Notes: generated from the sequence alone by a model not told the origin. Shown: positions 38,301-49,293, numbered from the stretch's first letter. The stretch: 64,000 nt of DNA from Shewanella ulleungensis (GCF_014648315.1 NZ_BMQW01000006.1:198948-262947); one strand, 5' to 3'. Numbers and translations: made by a program.

Positions 38301-38775
38301 AACCCGCTTTAAAGCGACATTTGAAGCGGTTAATCACGATTTAGGGCAATTATTTCCTAAAGTGTTTGGTGGTGGCAAAGCGTATTTGGCGCTCACCGAT
38401 GATGACTTACTCGAAACGGGGGTCACTATCATGGCCCAGCCACCGGGCAAGAAGAATAGCACCATACATTTACTTAGTGGTGGAGAAAAAGCGTTAACCG
38501 CTTTATCATTAGTCTTTGCTATTTTTAGACTAAATCCAGCACCTTTTTGTATGTTAGATGAAGTTGATGCACCTTTGGATGACGCAAACGTCGAACGTTT
38601 TTGCCGTTTATTGCAAGAAATGTCACAAAGCGTGCAATTTATTTATATCAGTCACAATAAAATAACGATGGAAATGGCTGATCAACTCATTGGCGTTACT
38701 ATGCATGAACCGGGCGTTTCAAGGATAGTCGCAGTGGACATTGAAGCCGCAGTTGCCTTAGCCGATGCGGTATAA
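35353..38775 (+). CDS. smc: Chromosome segregation protein SMC
   Basis: The product has 1140 residues. The N-terminal head has Walker A GPNGCGKSNVIDAVRW near residue 32 and the R/Q-loop region GTGLGPRSYAIIEQGTISR. Long glutamine-rich coiled coils flank a hinge domain at about 500-620. The C-terminal head has the signature LLSGGEKALTALSLVFAIF near 1040 and Walker B CMLDEVDAPLDDANV near 1066. SMC forms a ring-shaped ATPase dimer with ScpA and ScpB that organises the chromosome; scpAB are not in this window. It precedes zipA by 21 bases, so they are likely co-transcribed. Confidence 0.96.
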   Translation: MRLKQIKLAGFKSFVDPTKIPFDNALSAIIGPNGCGKSNVIDAVRWVLGESSAKNLRGDSMTDVIFNGSSSRKPISVAGVELVFENTQGRLAGQYASYQEISVKRQVNRDSESTYFLNGQKCRRKDITDLFMGTGLGPRSYAIIEQGTISRLIESKPQELRVFIEEAAGISRYKERRRETENRIRHTRENLARLNDIRVELGAQLDKLSQQAKAALQYRELKNSERQLHSQLLVIRYQEQLTQTDKLEAELSGLDIQSQQLQSTAQHADTSVTQLKQQLAELSDAEHKLVEQYYLTGNNITKLEQQLKHQQQQDSQLQQQITTLQQQLAAGDLAIANLNDNYQLLVAQADGLTPQCEQAQVELELIDEQLLVVEDACDDQQLLLTQYAETLASNKMQLALSQSSFTHQQQSLQQDERQKVQLTQELAALEQQDNQSLLSTTQTQLSLVEMQLAETLAQQKQGDQQLSAAQYALDQQRETYQTLKQTITHRHARLQLIDELLAGHTQSTGLQLWQVIEVKPGWEKAVDMVLHGLSQLPVLTADEAPSPALVGFTQQSVVSNNAFSTEVNLAPWISSVIWAKNLDDAMQLLPQINENQYIATQEGYLVGHGFVLNHTQSGQSAIVLSQERIMLSEQLIALDIQLAAAQQALTEQTQQAAEQQIQLSQVQQHCHQLQISQTKLQSTLASLQQQLTDKQQKQQKCHDTLTKLEQVYRDKQMQIEAYEAQVFTQEEALSAAINQHEVAQHAWQNSQAKLRETKTKRADAFSKLTQQQAQLQQHATQQALSLQQLQQQTEKQTELSNQYAQLQQMLQDNQHQRGEHQLAQLSAQLSDALEQQQALQRQLQQNRAQQAELQTSLDSSVLMQKQQLVVLQDLTQKISALKLRREGLKGQANAQLQLLQEQQIQLQQVIADMPEHASANVWAEQLEKVKQKVVRLGAINLAAIEEFETQRERKDYLDSQDDDLNKGLSTLEDAIRKIDKETKTRFKATFEAVNHDLGQLFPKVFGGGKAYLALTDDDLLETGVTIMAQPPGKKNSTIHLLSGGEKALTALSLVFAIFRLNPAPFCMLDEVDAPLDDANVERFCRLLQEMSQSVQFIYISHNKITMEMADQLIGVTMHEPGVSRIVAVDIEAAVALADAV

Positions 38776-38796
38776 ATTAGAAAGACAGGGATAATA

Positions 38797-39891
38797 ATGA
38801 AAGATCTACAACTGGTGTTGTTTGTATTAGGCGCGATCGCAATTATTGCGGTGTTAGTGCATGGTTTTTGGTCAATTAGAAAACAACAACCTAAATCAAT
38901 GAAGCAAAGTCCGATGGCCGGATTTTATAAAAACCAAGCTCAACGTCGTGACACTGAAGGTTTCGATGAAGATGGTATTGGCAAAGTGCGCGTTCGTAAA
39001 GCTGACGAAGTCGAAGAAACGGTAAACAAACCTATTCTCAAAACTAATTTAAGCCAAAAACCGAACACTCAACCTCATATTACGCCAAGTAACACACCAT
39101 TACAGGATTCTTTACGCCAGCCAGAGGCTGTAGCCGTTCAGCCAACGTTAAAGGTAGAAAATAATACACCACCCCCAGCATCTTCTAACGTGGCGCAAAG
39201 CGTGAGTTCTGCTATGAGCTTACCTAAAAAGATTTTTAACACCTCAACCAGCACCGCAAAATTAGAAAGCTATACAGGTAAACCGTTACCAGCAAAAAGC
39301 GAGCCTGTTAAAGCGGCCCCTGTTCAAGTAGAGCCTGCTAAGTCACAAACACCAATGCAACCGGCATTTAAATCAACCGCTGAGCCAGTATTGCAATCAC
39401 AAGCACCTCAAATTGAACCTAAGCCTATTGCTACTGTGCAAGTAAAAACTGAGCCCAAAGCCGTGGTAAGCGATGATCCTATCGAACCGACAGATGTATT
39501 AGTGTTGCACATTGTGGCAAAGCCGGGTGAGCAAATTCAAGGCGCAGAATTATTGCCTAGCTTATTGTCACTAAACTTTAAGTTTGGAGATATGGATATT
39601 TTCCATCGACATATTGACAATGCAGGGACTGGTAAGGTGTTATTTTCACTAGCCAATATGTTAAAACCAGGCATATTTGATCCTGACAACATGGAGCAAT
39701 TTGTCACCCAAGGTGTAGTGTTATTTATGACATTACCTGCTTTTGGCGATCCAATGATGAATTTTACTATTATGCTTAACTCGGCTTATCAAATTGCTGA
39801 TGATTTGGACGCTGAATTACTCGATGGACAACGCCAACCTTGGTCAGATGCCATAAAGAAAGATTATATCAGACGCGTTAACGCGGCATAA
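38797..39891 (+). CDS. zipA: Cell division protein ZipA
   Basis: The product has 364 residues. It has the ZipA layout: a short periplasmic N-terminus with one membrane helix (about residues 4-25), a basic stretch, a Pro/Gln/Ala-rich flexible linker (about 60-220), and a C-terminal FtsZ-binding domain (about 228-360) with DVLVLHIVAKPGEQIQGAELL. ZipA tethers FtsZ to the membrane at the division site. The linker contains many Lys-Pro-Val-type repeats and is expected to be disordered. It follows smc closely and is followed by a hairpin before ligA. Confidence 0.95.
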   Translation: MKDLQLVLFVLGAIAIIAVLVHGFWSIRKQQPKSMKQSPMAGFYKNQAQRRDTEGFDEDGIGKVRVRKADEVEETVNKPILKTNLSQKPNTQPHITPSNTPLQDSLRQPEAVAVQPTLKVENNTPPPASSNVAQSVSSAMSLPKKIFNTSTSTAKLESYTGKPLPAKSEPVKAAPVQVEPAKSQTPMQPAFKSTAEPVLQSQAPQIEPKPIATVQVKTEPKAVVSDDPIEPTDVLVLHIVAKPGEQIQGAELLPSLLSLNFKFGDMDIFHRHIDNAGTGKVLFSLANMLKPGIFDPDNMEQFVTQGVVLFMTLPAFGDPMMNFTIMLNSAYQIADDLDAELLDGQRQPWSDAIKKDYIRRVNAA

Positions 39892-39925
39892 ATGATGCGT
39901 AATCTGTTGTGATTAACACAGCTTT

Positions 39926-39945
39926 AAGGCCGCAGCAGCGGCCTT
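39926..39945 (+). terminator. Hairpin terminator after zipA
   Basis: The eight-base-pair stem AAGGCCGC/GCGGCCTT with an AGCA loop is followed by AATTGTTTT. The T-run is imperfect, so read-through into ligA is possible. It lies about 35 bases after the zipA stop codon. Confidence 0.65.
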
Positions 39946-39980
39946 AATTGTTTTATCTCTTTTACTTACATCGACAATAG

Positions 39981-42053
<2,073 letters not shown>

Positions 42054-42103
42054 CCCCTGATGATCACTTTATTAATGTCTTTGCTCGCAGATAAGAGTCT
42101 ATT

Positions 42104-42619
42104 GTGAATTTTAGTAATATTACCTGGCTCGATGAACGAGGCCACATTAAGCCGCCATTATTCTTGTATTTAATACTGATTTTTTTAGCGCGTGGTTGGT
42201 GTATTTTTATAGCTTCACTGACCCAATTTAATGATCGCTCAGGGCTAGTACGCTTGTTTTACCCAGAAAAAAGCGATTTCATTCTGGCATTAATCGCAGG
42301 CGTCGGTGCTGTATTGCTCTATGGGCTAGTGATAGCTGAGCGAAAACGCAGTTGGCTTTTATTGAGACCTTTATTTAACCGAAGCATCTGGTTTTTATGG
42401 GCTTTACTTATTTTAGATGGCGTGTTTTTATTGCAACGGATAATACACGACGATTACTTATTTAAAGTCGGTTACTCACTTGATGCACTTTTTTTATTTT
42501 GGTCTGTGATTTATGTACTAAAATCAAAGCGGTTACATTATTACTTTGCGGATTGGATCATAGAAGATAACGATGTGGTGGCTCATGCCTCGACAAACGG
42601 GACTAAAGTAGACAAGTAG
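42104..42619 (+). CDS. DUF2919 family inner-membrane protein (YfeZ-like)
   Basis: The product has 171 residues and four hydrophobic segments (about 20-40, 58-78, 92-110 and 122-140). The N-terminal pattern DERGHIKPPLFLYLILIFLARGW is typical of DUF2919, whose E. coli member is YfeZ. Function unknown. It starts with GTG, with AAGAG eight bases upstream, 50 bases after ligA, so it may be co-transcribed with ligA. Confidence 0.8.
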   Translation: MNFSNITWLDERGHIKPPLFLYLILIFLARGWCIFIASLTQFNDRSGLVRLFYPEKSDFILALIAGVGAVLLYGLVIAERKRSWLLLRPLFNRSIWFLWALLILDGVFLLQRIIHDDYLFKVGYSLDALFLFWSVIYVLKSKRLHYYFADWIIEDNDVVAHASTNGTKVDK

Positions 42620-42781
42620 CTGTAAGCTATTTAGCTATAAATTATCGGTTTAAATATAAGTATAATGATATAAACCAAGGCATAAAGAACAAATAAACAG
42701 TGACATAATTAATGACAATGTTAGCGTAATAATGACATTATCACTCAAGCCCGATTTGGCGAATGTGAAAGGATCACGACT

Positions 42782-43981
42782 TTGGCTAAAGCAGAATTAA
42801 CACAAATACCTGTTTCTCAAATGGTTATTGGTTTAACCGTTAAGCTGCCTTTGTCGTGGACTAGCCATCCTTTTTTCCGCAGCAAAGTGAAATTAGAACA
42901 ACAAGTGCAAATTGAGATGATTAAAGGTCTCGATGTTGATTTTGTTTATGTAATTGATGGCCATGATTTATTACCTGTCATTGAAACCCCTGTCGAAATA
43001 GAACAACCGCAAGAAGAACAAGTGCAAGAAGTGGATTACCGTCCACTGGCCAAAAAAAGTATGCGTGTTAGCCAACAGCGTTTTGTGCGAGCCGTTAACG
43101 ACAGTCGTACAGTATTTGGCAAGGTGGTCAGTGATCCTGAGGGCGCTTATCGAGAAGCGGCAACCTTAGTTGAAGAGTTAGTCGAGCATTTGTATGAAAG
43201 TGAAACCCCGCATTTAACCTTAGTGGGTAGTGGCGAAGCAGACATGAGTGTTACACAACATGGCATTTCAGTCGCGGTACTGGCCATGATGATCGCCCAT
43301 ACACTCTCACTGACAAAGAAAGAAGTGCGCGACATTGCATTAGGCAGCTTATTTCACGATATAGGTAAGCTCAAAGTGCCAGAAGACATACGGCGCAAAC
43401 GCGGTGAATTAACGGATGTTGAAGCTAACTTTCTTAAAAAACATCCAAACTTTGGTTTTGATATGCTTAAGCGAAGCGGATTATACCCAGATGCAATGCT
43501 CGACATAGTATTACACCATCATGAATTTATTGATGGCAGTGGTTTTCCCGATGGTTTAAATGAGGTCAAATTGTTAATCACCACGCAAGTGGTGTCATTA
43601 GCTAATGATTACGAAACATTATTATCCAAATACCACACTCCGCAAATTGCACTTGGCATTTTATTTAAGAATCACAGTAGTAAACACAGTGATAAACTTA
43701 TTTCGGTTTTGGTCAAAATATTAGGTATTTATCCACCGGGCACCATTGTGCGCTTAACCGATGACGCCATTGCCAAGGTAATGATGACCACCGCTGATGT
43801 TAAACAGCCACATGTATGGTCTTGCGATACAAGTGGTGACGAGGCCAGTTTTCGATTTTTAATTAACGAAGATGTGCAGGTCAAAGAAGTCATTAAGTTA
43901 GATGAGTTATCCGAAGGTGCAATTAAAACGCTCCAAGCTAACAATTCTATAAGCTTTTATTTTAATCATTTTAATCACTAA
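42782..43981 (+). CDS. HD-GYP cyclic-di-GMP phosphodiesterase-like protein with DUF3391
   Basis: The product has 399 residues. DUF3391 occupies about residues 5-125. The HD-GYP domain follows with HD in SLFHDIGKLKVP near residue 190 and HHHEFIDGSGFPDG near 245; the GYP signature is therefore GFP here. Members hydrolyse cyclic di-GMP and often influence motility and biofilm. The start is TTG, with AAAGGA about eight bases upstream. The final 80 residues are a conserved tail of this subfamily. It acts in the opposite direction to the GGDEF protein at 30.6-31.8 kb, but nothing in the sequence links the two directly. Confidence 0.9.
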   Translation: MAKAELTQIPVSQMVIGLTVKLPLSWTSHPFFRSKVKLEQQVQIEMIKGLDVDFVYVIDGHDLLPVIETPVEIEQPQEEQVQEVDYRPLAKKSMRVSQQRFVRAVNDSRTVFGKVVSDPEGAYREAATLVEELVEHLYESETPHLTLVGSGEADMSVTQHGISVAVLAMMIAHTLSLTKKEVRDIALGSLFHDIGKLKVPEDIRRKRGELTDVEANFLKKHPNFGFDMLKRSGLYPDAMLDIVLHHHEFIDGSGFPDGLNEVKLLITTQVVSLANDYETLLSKYHTPQIALGILFKNHSSKHSDKLISVLVKILGIYPPGTIVRLTDDAIAKVMMTTADVKQPHVWSCDTSGDEASFRFLINEDVQVKEVIKLDELSEGAIKTLQANNSISFYFNHFNH

Positions 43982-43997
43982 AACCTCTCGAGGCTCG

Positions 43998-44804
43998 ATG
44001 AATACAATAACCCTTATTGGATGTGGATGGTTTGGGCTTCCTTTGGCAAAACACTTAATAAACCAAGGTTTTCAGGTTAAAGCATCAAAACGTCAAGTTG
44101 ATGATTTAGTCTCATTACCGCAAATGGGTATTGAAGGTTACCAGCTAGATTTAGCGAATGTCACCCTTGATGCCAAGGCTTCGTCATTATTTGATTCAGA
44201 TGCAATTGTGATTAACATTCCGCCAGGTCTTCGTCGCGGAGAGTCTGACTATATTGCCTACTTAACTGAGCTTAAATCACTAATTGGAACTCGACAGTAT
44301 CAAAAAGTGATTTTTATTAGCACTACTGGCGTATATCCATCGCTTGACCAAACGGCGACTGAAGATGATGCGAGTGCATTTAATGACATTAGTGATACTT
44401 TATTACAAGCAGAATCAATGTTTGCTTCAATGGCCAACAGTTGCATCGTTCGATTCTCAGGTTTGATTGGCCCTAAGCGTCATCCGGGACGTTTCTTTGC
44501 CGGGAAATCTGATGTCAGTGGCGCTAATGTTGCGGTTAATTTAGTGCATCTCGATGATTGCATTGCTGCAGTTAGCTTGATTTTATCAAAAAAGGAGACA
44601 TTACCGATTTATAATCTTGCTGCGCCCATTCATCCAACTCGTGGTGAGTTTTATGTCGCTGCGGCAAACCACCTTGGGTTAACTGCGCCAGAATTTAACC
44701 AACAATCACAACCGAGTAAAGTGATTGATGGCCAGTTAATTTGCCGTGATTTAGGTTATGTGTATCAACAGCCAAATCCACTCAAAATGCTTGATGCTTG
44801 CTAA
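43998..44804 (+). CDS. NAD(P)-binding extended-SDR family protein (YeeZ-like)
   Basis: The product has 268 residues. The N-terminal Rossmann glycine motif is ITLIGCGWFGLPLAKHL. An SDR-like STTGVYP segment lies near residue 103, where the catalytic Tyr of the family would be expected. The VRFSGLIGPKRHPGRFF and NLVHLDDCIAAV segments are typical of YeeZ-like epimerase-type proteins. The substrate is unknown. It starts 16 bases after the HD-GYP gene, so they may share a transcript. Confidence 0.85.
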   Translation: MNTITLIGCGWFGLPLAKHLINQGFQVKASKRQVDDLVSLPQMGIEGYQLDLANVTLDAKASSLFDSDAIVINIPPGLRRGESDYIAYLTELKSLIGTRQYQKVIFISTTGVYPSLDQTATEDDASAFNDISDTLLQAESMFASMANSCIVRFSGLIGPKRHPGRFFAGKSDVSGANVAVNLVHLDDCIAAVSLILSKKETLPIYNLAAPIHPTRGEFYVAAANHLGLTAPEFNQQSQPSKVIDGQLICRDLGYVYQQPNPLKMLDAC

Positions 44805-44854
44805 ACGAGCATAGGCTATAATAGCAGGCATATTTTGAATAAAAGGCAATTATT

Positions 44855-45088
44855 GTGACGACTCAAACTCAAGCGTTTGCATTACTTCCAGGTGATGAAT
44901 TCGTAGAACTGTACAAAGTATTAAAAGTACAAGGCCTAGTTAATGGCGGCGGCGATGCAAAGCACGTCATTACTGAAGGTCAAGTGACTGTTAATGGTGA
45001 AGTTGATACTCGTAAGCGTAAAAAATGTGTTGTGGGCGATATTATTTCGTTTAATGGCGCAAACATTGAAATTGTTGCTGCTCAATAA
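44855..45088 (+). CDS. S4-domain RNA-binding protein (YbcJ-like)
   Basis: The product has 77 residues and is essentially one S4 fold: ELYKVLKVQGLVNGGGDAKHVITEGQVTVNG followed by RKRKKCVVGD. It matches the small YbcJ-type family, thought to bind structured RNA or ribosomes. It begins with GTG, with AAAGGC upstream. It is followed 11 bases later by the RraB-like gene, and the two form a likely operon for RNA-related functions. Confidence 0.88.
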   Translation: MTTQTQAFALLPGDEFVELYKVLKVQGLVNGGGDAKHVITEGQVTVNGEVDTRKRKKCVVGDIISFNGANIEIVAAQ

Positions 45089-45099
45089 AGGACGAATAC

Positions 45100-45492
45100 A
45101 TGCAATTCCCTGATGATGACAATGGCCAAATGTTGGCTGCTATGGCTGAAGCCGGTATTGATTTAACTCAATCACTTGAAGTTGATTTCTTTTTGGTATT
45201 TGATGATCAGCGTGATGCTGAATCGGCTATCGAAGCGTTAAGCCAAACCGACATGAATGGTGAACTAGAACTTAACTTCGACGAAGAAAGCACAAAGTGG
45301 GAAGTGATTGTATGCCTTCACATGGTGCCAGAATATAATGCACTTGTTGCTAAAGAAACTGAGTTAAATATTTTTGCACAAGAGTTTGATGGTATTTCAG
45401 ACGGTTGGGGTGTAATGCAGCATCAACATGGCGACGATGAGTTTGCTGATGAAGATGATGATCACGAGTGCAGTGAGCATTGCCACCACTAA
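45100..45492 (+). CDS. RraB-like ribonuclease E regulator family protein
   Basis: The product has 130 residues. It matches the RraB family: an alpha-beta domain with VDFFLVFDDQRDAESAIEAL, the conserved EFDGISDGWGV motif near residue 100, and a very acidic tail. In E. coli, RraB binds RNase E and changes which RNAs it cuts. Here the tail ends HECSEHCHH, giving closely spaced Cys and His that could bind metal. Family membership is clear, but whether this copy is the true RraB orthologue is not. It follows the S4-domain gene and ends in a strong terminator. Confidence 0.85.
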   Translation: MQFPDDDNGQMLAAMAEAGIDLTQSLEVDFFLVFDDQRDAESAIEALSQTDMNGELELNFDEESTKWEVIVCLHMVPEYNALVAKETELNIFAQEFDGISDGWGVMQHQHGDDEFADEDDDHECSEHCHH

Positions 45493-45536
45493 TAATATCT
45501 CGTTTCATCATGTATTAATTTATTTTCAATCGATAG

Positions 45537-45572
45537 AAAAAGCCGTTAATGCTCTGCATTAACGGCTTTTTT
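45537..45572 (+). terminator. Strong intrinsic terminator after the RraB-like gene
   Basis: A long stem of 12 or more base pairs (AAAGCCGTTAATGC with GCATTAACGGCTTT) has a TCT loop and is flanked by A and T runs, so it can act on both strands. The convergent small lipoprotein gene ends about 80 bases to the right. Confidence 0.92.
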
Positions 45573-45653
45573 ATTATTAACCAATTAATCCACTAATCAA
45601 TGTGCTAGTTAGCTAACTAATCAGCTAACGAATTAACAGGCCGATAAGAAAAG

Positions 45654-45854
45654 CTATTCTTTAATTTCTTCAACCACTTCTTTGGTTTCTCGACCAATGG
45701 CTTTAACCGTATCGCGAGTACCATGGCCAATTGCCGTGGTGACTTTTTTCGTTGTGTGGCCTATTTCTTTGCCTGTTTGTTTTAATTCCGCGCATGCTGA
45801 TAAGCACACCATAATACTCAACGGCACCAATATTAAGATGACTTTTTTATACAT
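45654..45854 (-). CDS. Small lipoprotein with three 11-residue amphipathic repeats
   Basis: The product has 66 residues. Residues 1-21 form a lipoprotein signal with lipobox LSAC, so Cys21 should be lipidated. The mature part holds three consecutive 11-residue repeats at 31-41, 42-52 and 53-63. Each starts IG, then His or Arg, with Thr at the fifth position and Lys or Arg at the sixth. Eleven-residue periodicity is typical of amphipathic helices that lie on membranes, as in LEA-like and apolipoprotein-type proteins. I do not recognise a named family. It stands alone, convergent with the RraB-like gene. Confidence 0.7.
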   Translation of the reverse strand: MYKKVILILVPLSIMVCLSACAELKQTGKEIGHTTKKVTTAIGHGTRDTVKAIGRETKEVVEEIKE

Positions 45855-45949
45855 TGTAGTAGCCTGTTATAAATGAGTGTTAACCGTATCACTTGTTTAC
45901 TTTAACGATAATAATCTTGATGATACATGGACAAAATTAAGGGAATACC

Positions 45950-46156
45950 ATGGATGTTAATGCCACAAAAATTGGCCAAATTATATTTGTTATCACCGTT
46001 GTAATGGTGTTTTTTACTTTAAAATTTGCCAAGGGTAAAACGACAAACTTACCGTTAATTGGCTTTTACGCCATTTTGCTCAATGTTATCTTTGCTCCAG
46101 CAGGTTGGATATATTGCTGGTATTGGTCAACAAAACCATCGTTACCTAAAAAATAA
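45950..46156 (+). CDS. Small inner-membrane protein of unknown function
   Basis: The product has 68 residues with two hydrophobic segments (about residues 8-25 and 35-60) joined by a basic loop (KFAKGKTTN), and a basic C-terminal tail. The ATG is preceded by GGGAA. I do not recognise the family. The good ribosome site, the two-helix layout with basic loop and the intergenic position support a real gene. It is not obviously linked to its neighbours. Confidence 0.65.
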   Translation: MDVNATKIGQIIFVITVVMVFFTLKFAKGKTTNLPLIGFYAILLNVIFAPAGWIYCWYWSTKPSLPKK

Positions 46157-46214
46157 CCCCCGCACTATTGTAAGTACTAAACCCGTGGGGATGTTGCGGC
46201 AATATTGAAGTCAG

Positions 46215-46892
46215 TTAACCACGGTTAATGGTTAAATCAGACACATATCCGTGCTGCGTCGCAACTAAAGCACTTTTTAGCATCTGCGCAGCTTCATCGG
46301 CCGTCATAAAACTTGATGTGTCGATGTCTTTACCGCTTGTAGACCAAAAATCTGTTGCCATTCCGCCAGGATAAACCGCAATCAATTTCATTGGGCTTGA
46401 TTTTAACTCTAATCGTAATGATTCAACTAAGCCTTTTACGGCCCATTTTACCGCACAATACGTTGACTCATTGGCTTTGCCAGCTTGCGCTGCTGTCGAC
46501 ATGACAACCACTACGTTAACCTTATGATCACGATAGCGGCTAACGAGTTCGCGCAATACCAAAATACTTGAGGTCAGATTATTGTGGATGAGTAGGTTTA
46601 TTGCTTGTGGATCTTGTTGTTCAATAGGACCAAAGTAACCACTGCCTGCACAATGAATTACCGTCGTCGGTGGTGCTGATAATTGCGAAAATAAACGATG
46701 TACATCTTCTGCTACGCATAAATCTGCAACCTGCATGGCCACATTAGCTTGTTGATCAGCAGTAAGCTTAGCCGTTACAGCGGCCAGTTTCTGTTGGCTG
46801 CGACCGCTAATGAGCAATTGGCATTCGTCTACAGCATAATGTTGGGTAAGGGCTGCACCTAGGCCACTGCTGGCGCCAGTAATAACAATCAT
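46215..46892 (-). CDS. Short-chain dehydrogenase/reductase
   Basis: The product has 225 residues. The cofactor motif is TGASSGLGAAL at the N-terminus. The NNAG-equivalent region reads HCAGSGYFG, and the catalytic Ser-Tyr-Lys are in VVMSTAAQAGKANESTYCAVKWAVKG (YxxxK as YCAVK). YPGGMATDF follows. Substrate unknown. This is a classical cytosolic SDR, in its own unit between two convergent or divergent neighbours. Confidence 0.9.
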   Translation of the reverse strand: MIVITGASSGLGAALTQHYAVDECQLLISGRSQQKLAAVTAKLTADQQANVAMQVADLCVAEDVHRLFSQLSAPPTTVIHCAGSGYFGPIEQQDPQAINLLIHNNLTSSILVLRELVSRYRDHKVNVVVVMSTAAQAGKANESTYCAVKWAVKGLVESLRLELKSSPMKLIAVYPGGMATDFWSTSGKDIDTSSFMTADEAAQMLKSALVATQHGYVSDLTINRG

Positions 46893-47110
46893 AATAAACC
46901 TTTATTTAGGTAAATACTCACTAAGCTAGTCACTATACCAATGCATTGCGAAACCGCAATCGTGGCGTGAGTTAATCACGGATTAAGCGTTCATTGAATA
47001 AAGGTGAATAAATTATCGGAACGCTTTGTATTTTGACGTTAAAGATTGTCTAATAACGCCTTGCCAATTGTCCTTCTGACTCACGTTTGTCGCTATTAAC
47101 GAGAATCTTA

Positions 47111-47872
47111 ATGTTTGAACTCACGCTCCAACTTGCACTTATTTTATTTGCTGTAGCCTTAATTGCCGGATTTATCGATTCGATAGCCGGTGGCGGTGGG
47201 TTACTCACCATACCTGCTTTAATGTGGGCAGGATTACCTCCAGCAGCAGCATTAGGCACCAATAAATTACAAGCCTGCGGTGGCAGTTTTTTTGCTAGTT
47301 TGTATTTTGTCCGCAAAGGCATGGTTGATTTGCGTAGCATTAAGCTGTCGCTCGTGTGTGCTTTTTTGGGGGCCGCTATTGGTACCATTCTTGTGCAAAT
47401 GATAGATGCGAAGCTCCTTGAGTTAGTGTTGCCATTTTTAATTTTAGCAATTGGCTGCTACTTTTTATTTTCTAAAAAGATCAGTGAGGATGATCGCCAG
47501 CAAGTGTTTACGCCTACGGTGTTTGCTTTTACTGCTGCACTCGGTGTGGGCTTTTATGATGGTTTTTTTGGCCCAGGTACTGGCAGCTTTTTTGCCTTAG
47601 CATTTGTGTCTCTTGCCGGTTTTGGGTTAGCTAAAGCGACTGCTCACGCCAAATTATTAAACTTTGCTACCAATATCGCCTCATTAATTTTCTTTTTAAT
47701 TGGTGGCCAAGTCGTGATCGTTTTAGGGTTAATTATGCTGGTAGGACAGTCTATTGGCGCAACACTTGGCTCGCGTTTAGTGGTCACTAAAGGTGTTAAA
47801 ATTATTAAACCGCTGGTGGTCATTATGTCATTGGGCATGAGTATCAAATTGTTGTGGACACAATATATGTAA
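47111..47872 (+). CDS. TSUP-family (TauE/SafE) membrane permease
   Basis: The product has 253 residues with about eight hydrophobic segments. It has the family repeat motifs IDSIAGGGGLLTIPAL near residue 25 and GFYDGFFGPGTGSFFALAF near residue 155, as in YfcA-type proteins. The family exports or imports sulfur-containing anions such as sulfite or sulfoacetate, but the substrate here is not known. An upstream TTG at 47087 is in frame. I prefer the ATG at 47111, which has GAGA seven bases before it and starts at the first membrane segment. Confidence 0.88.
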   Translation: MFELTLQLALILFAVALIAGFIDSIAGGGGLLTIPALMWAGLPPAAALGTNKLQACGGSFFASLYFVRKGMVDLRSIKLSLVCAFLGAAIGTILVQMIDAKLLELVLPFLILAIGCYFLFSKKISEDDRQQVFTPTVFAFTAALGVGFYDGFFGPGTGSFFALAFVSLAGFGLAKATAHAKLLNFATNIASLIFFLIGGQVVIVLGLIMLVGQSIGATLGSRLVVTKGVKIIKPLVVIMSLGMSIKLLWTQYM

Positions 47873-47949
47873 ATGCGCTTTTGTAAGCGCCAATATGTTT
47901 AGCATTAAGCAATACTTCAACAAGCCATATTTCAAATTAAAGGGATGTT

Positions 47950-49293
47950 ATGCGCATTATTCACACATCTGATTGGCACCTAGGTCAATATTTTTACGGT
48001 AAGAGCCGTGCTGCGGAACATCAAGCATTTATGCACTGGCTATTGAGTCAAATTGAGCTGCACCAGGTAGATGCTCTGATTATTGCGGGAGATATTTTTG
48101 ATACTGGCACTCCACCGAGTTATGCACGCGCACTCTATAATCAATTTATTGTGCAAATTCAGCAAAGTGGTTGCCAATTGATTATTTTGGGTGGGAATCA
48201 TGATTCAGTGTCGACCCTCAATGAGTCAAGACACCTTTTAGCCTGTCTTAACACCATTGTTATTCCAGGTGCATTTGACAGTATTAATGAACATATTATT
48301 CCACTTAAGAACCGTCAAGGTGAAGTGGGTGCTATTTTGTGTGGCTTACCTTTTTTACGACCGCGCGATATGGTGCTGAGTGAGTCGGGGGAATCATCTA
48401 TTGATAAACAGCGAAAGCTGGGTGATGCCATTAGCGATTTATATCAGCAGTGTTTTGAGCAAGCAAGAGCATTAAATGCGACGTTAGCGTCACCCGTTGC
48501 AATAGTGGCAACAGGTCACCTGACCACTGTCGGCGCCAGTACTTCTGAGTCGGTTCGCGATATTTACATCGGCAGTTTAGATGCTTTTAACGCTTCGCAT
48601 TTTCCGCCAGCTGATTACATTGCTCTTGGTCACATTCATCGCCCACAAGTGGTGGCTAAATCTGAACATATTCGTTACAGCGGCTCACCCATCCCGTTAA
48701 GTTTCGATGAATTATCGAGTCAACATCAAGGCAATAAATCCGTTTTTCTGGTTGAGTTTACCGCGGCCAAACTCAACACCGCTACGCCATTAATGGTACC
48801 AATGTTCCAAGCTATGCAAGTATTAAAAGGTGATTTGGACAGCATTGAGCAACAGCTATCAGAATTTACAGACAAGCTCACTAGCGAACAAACGACATGG
48901 TTAAGTATTGAAGTGTCGCAGCAAGATTATTTATCTGACTTACAGTCGCGAATTGCCGAATTAACTCAAGATAAAGCCGTAGAGGTATTACAGTTAAAAC
49001 GGGCTCGTAGTCAACGTCAGCAGCACATTAAGCAACTGGATAACGAAACCCTATCAGAGCTTAGTGTCAGCCAGGTATTTGCCCGCCGTTTAGCTCAAGA
49101 GCAATTTGAAACCGACGCACAACAAGCGCAGCTTAGTAGAATTAAGCAATGTTTTGAGCAAGTGGTCGTAGAGGTTGAGGCTGAGCGTAATAGCCAAGAA
49201 ACCGCAGCAAGCCATGTGCTACAAGAAACAAGCGGCCCAGCAATCGTTGACAATAAACAACTGGATTACGTGCAAGAAGGTGAACAAGAATGA
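47950..49293 (+). CDS. sbcD: Nuclease SbcCD subunit D
   Basis: The product has 447 residues. Metallophosphoesterase motifs are in order: [29 protein letters not shown] and GHIHRPQ. It is somewhat longer than E. coli SbcD (about 400), with an extra C-terminal tail of some 50 residues. With SbcC it forms a Mre11-Rad50-type complex that cuts hairpins and processes blocked DNA ends. Its stop overlaps the sbcC start by four bases (ATGA), so the two are translated as a pair. Confidence 0.96.
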   Translation: MRIIHTSDWHLGQYFYGKSRAAEHQAFMHWLLSQIELHQVDALIIAGDIFDTGTPPSYARALYNQFIVQIQQSGCQLIILGGNHDSVSTLNESRHLLACLNTIVIPGAFDSINEHIIPLKNRQGEVGAILCGLPFLRPRDMVLSESGESSIDKQRKLGDAISDLYQQCFEQARALNATLASPVAIVATGHLTTVGASTSESVRDIYIGSLDAFNASHFPPADYIALGHIHRPQVVAKSEHIRYSGSPIPLSFDELSSQHQGNKSVFLVEFTAAKLNTATPLMVPMFQAMQVLKGDLDSIEQQLSEFTDKLTSEQTTWLSIEVSQQDYLSDLQSRIAELTQDKAVEVLQLKRARSQRQQHIKQLDNETLSELSVSQVFARRLAQEQFETDAQQAQLSRIKQCFEQVVVEVEAERNSQETAASHVLQETSGPAIVDNKQLDYVQEGEQE

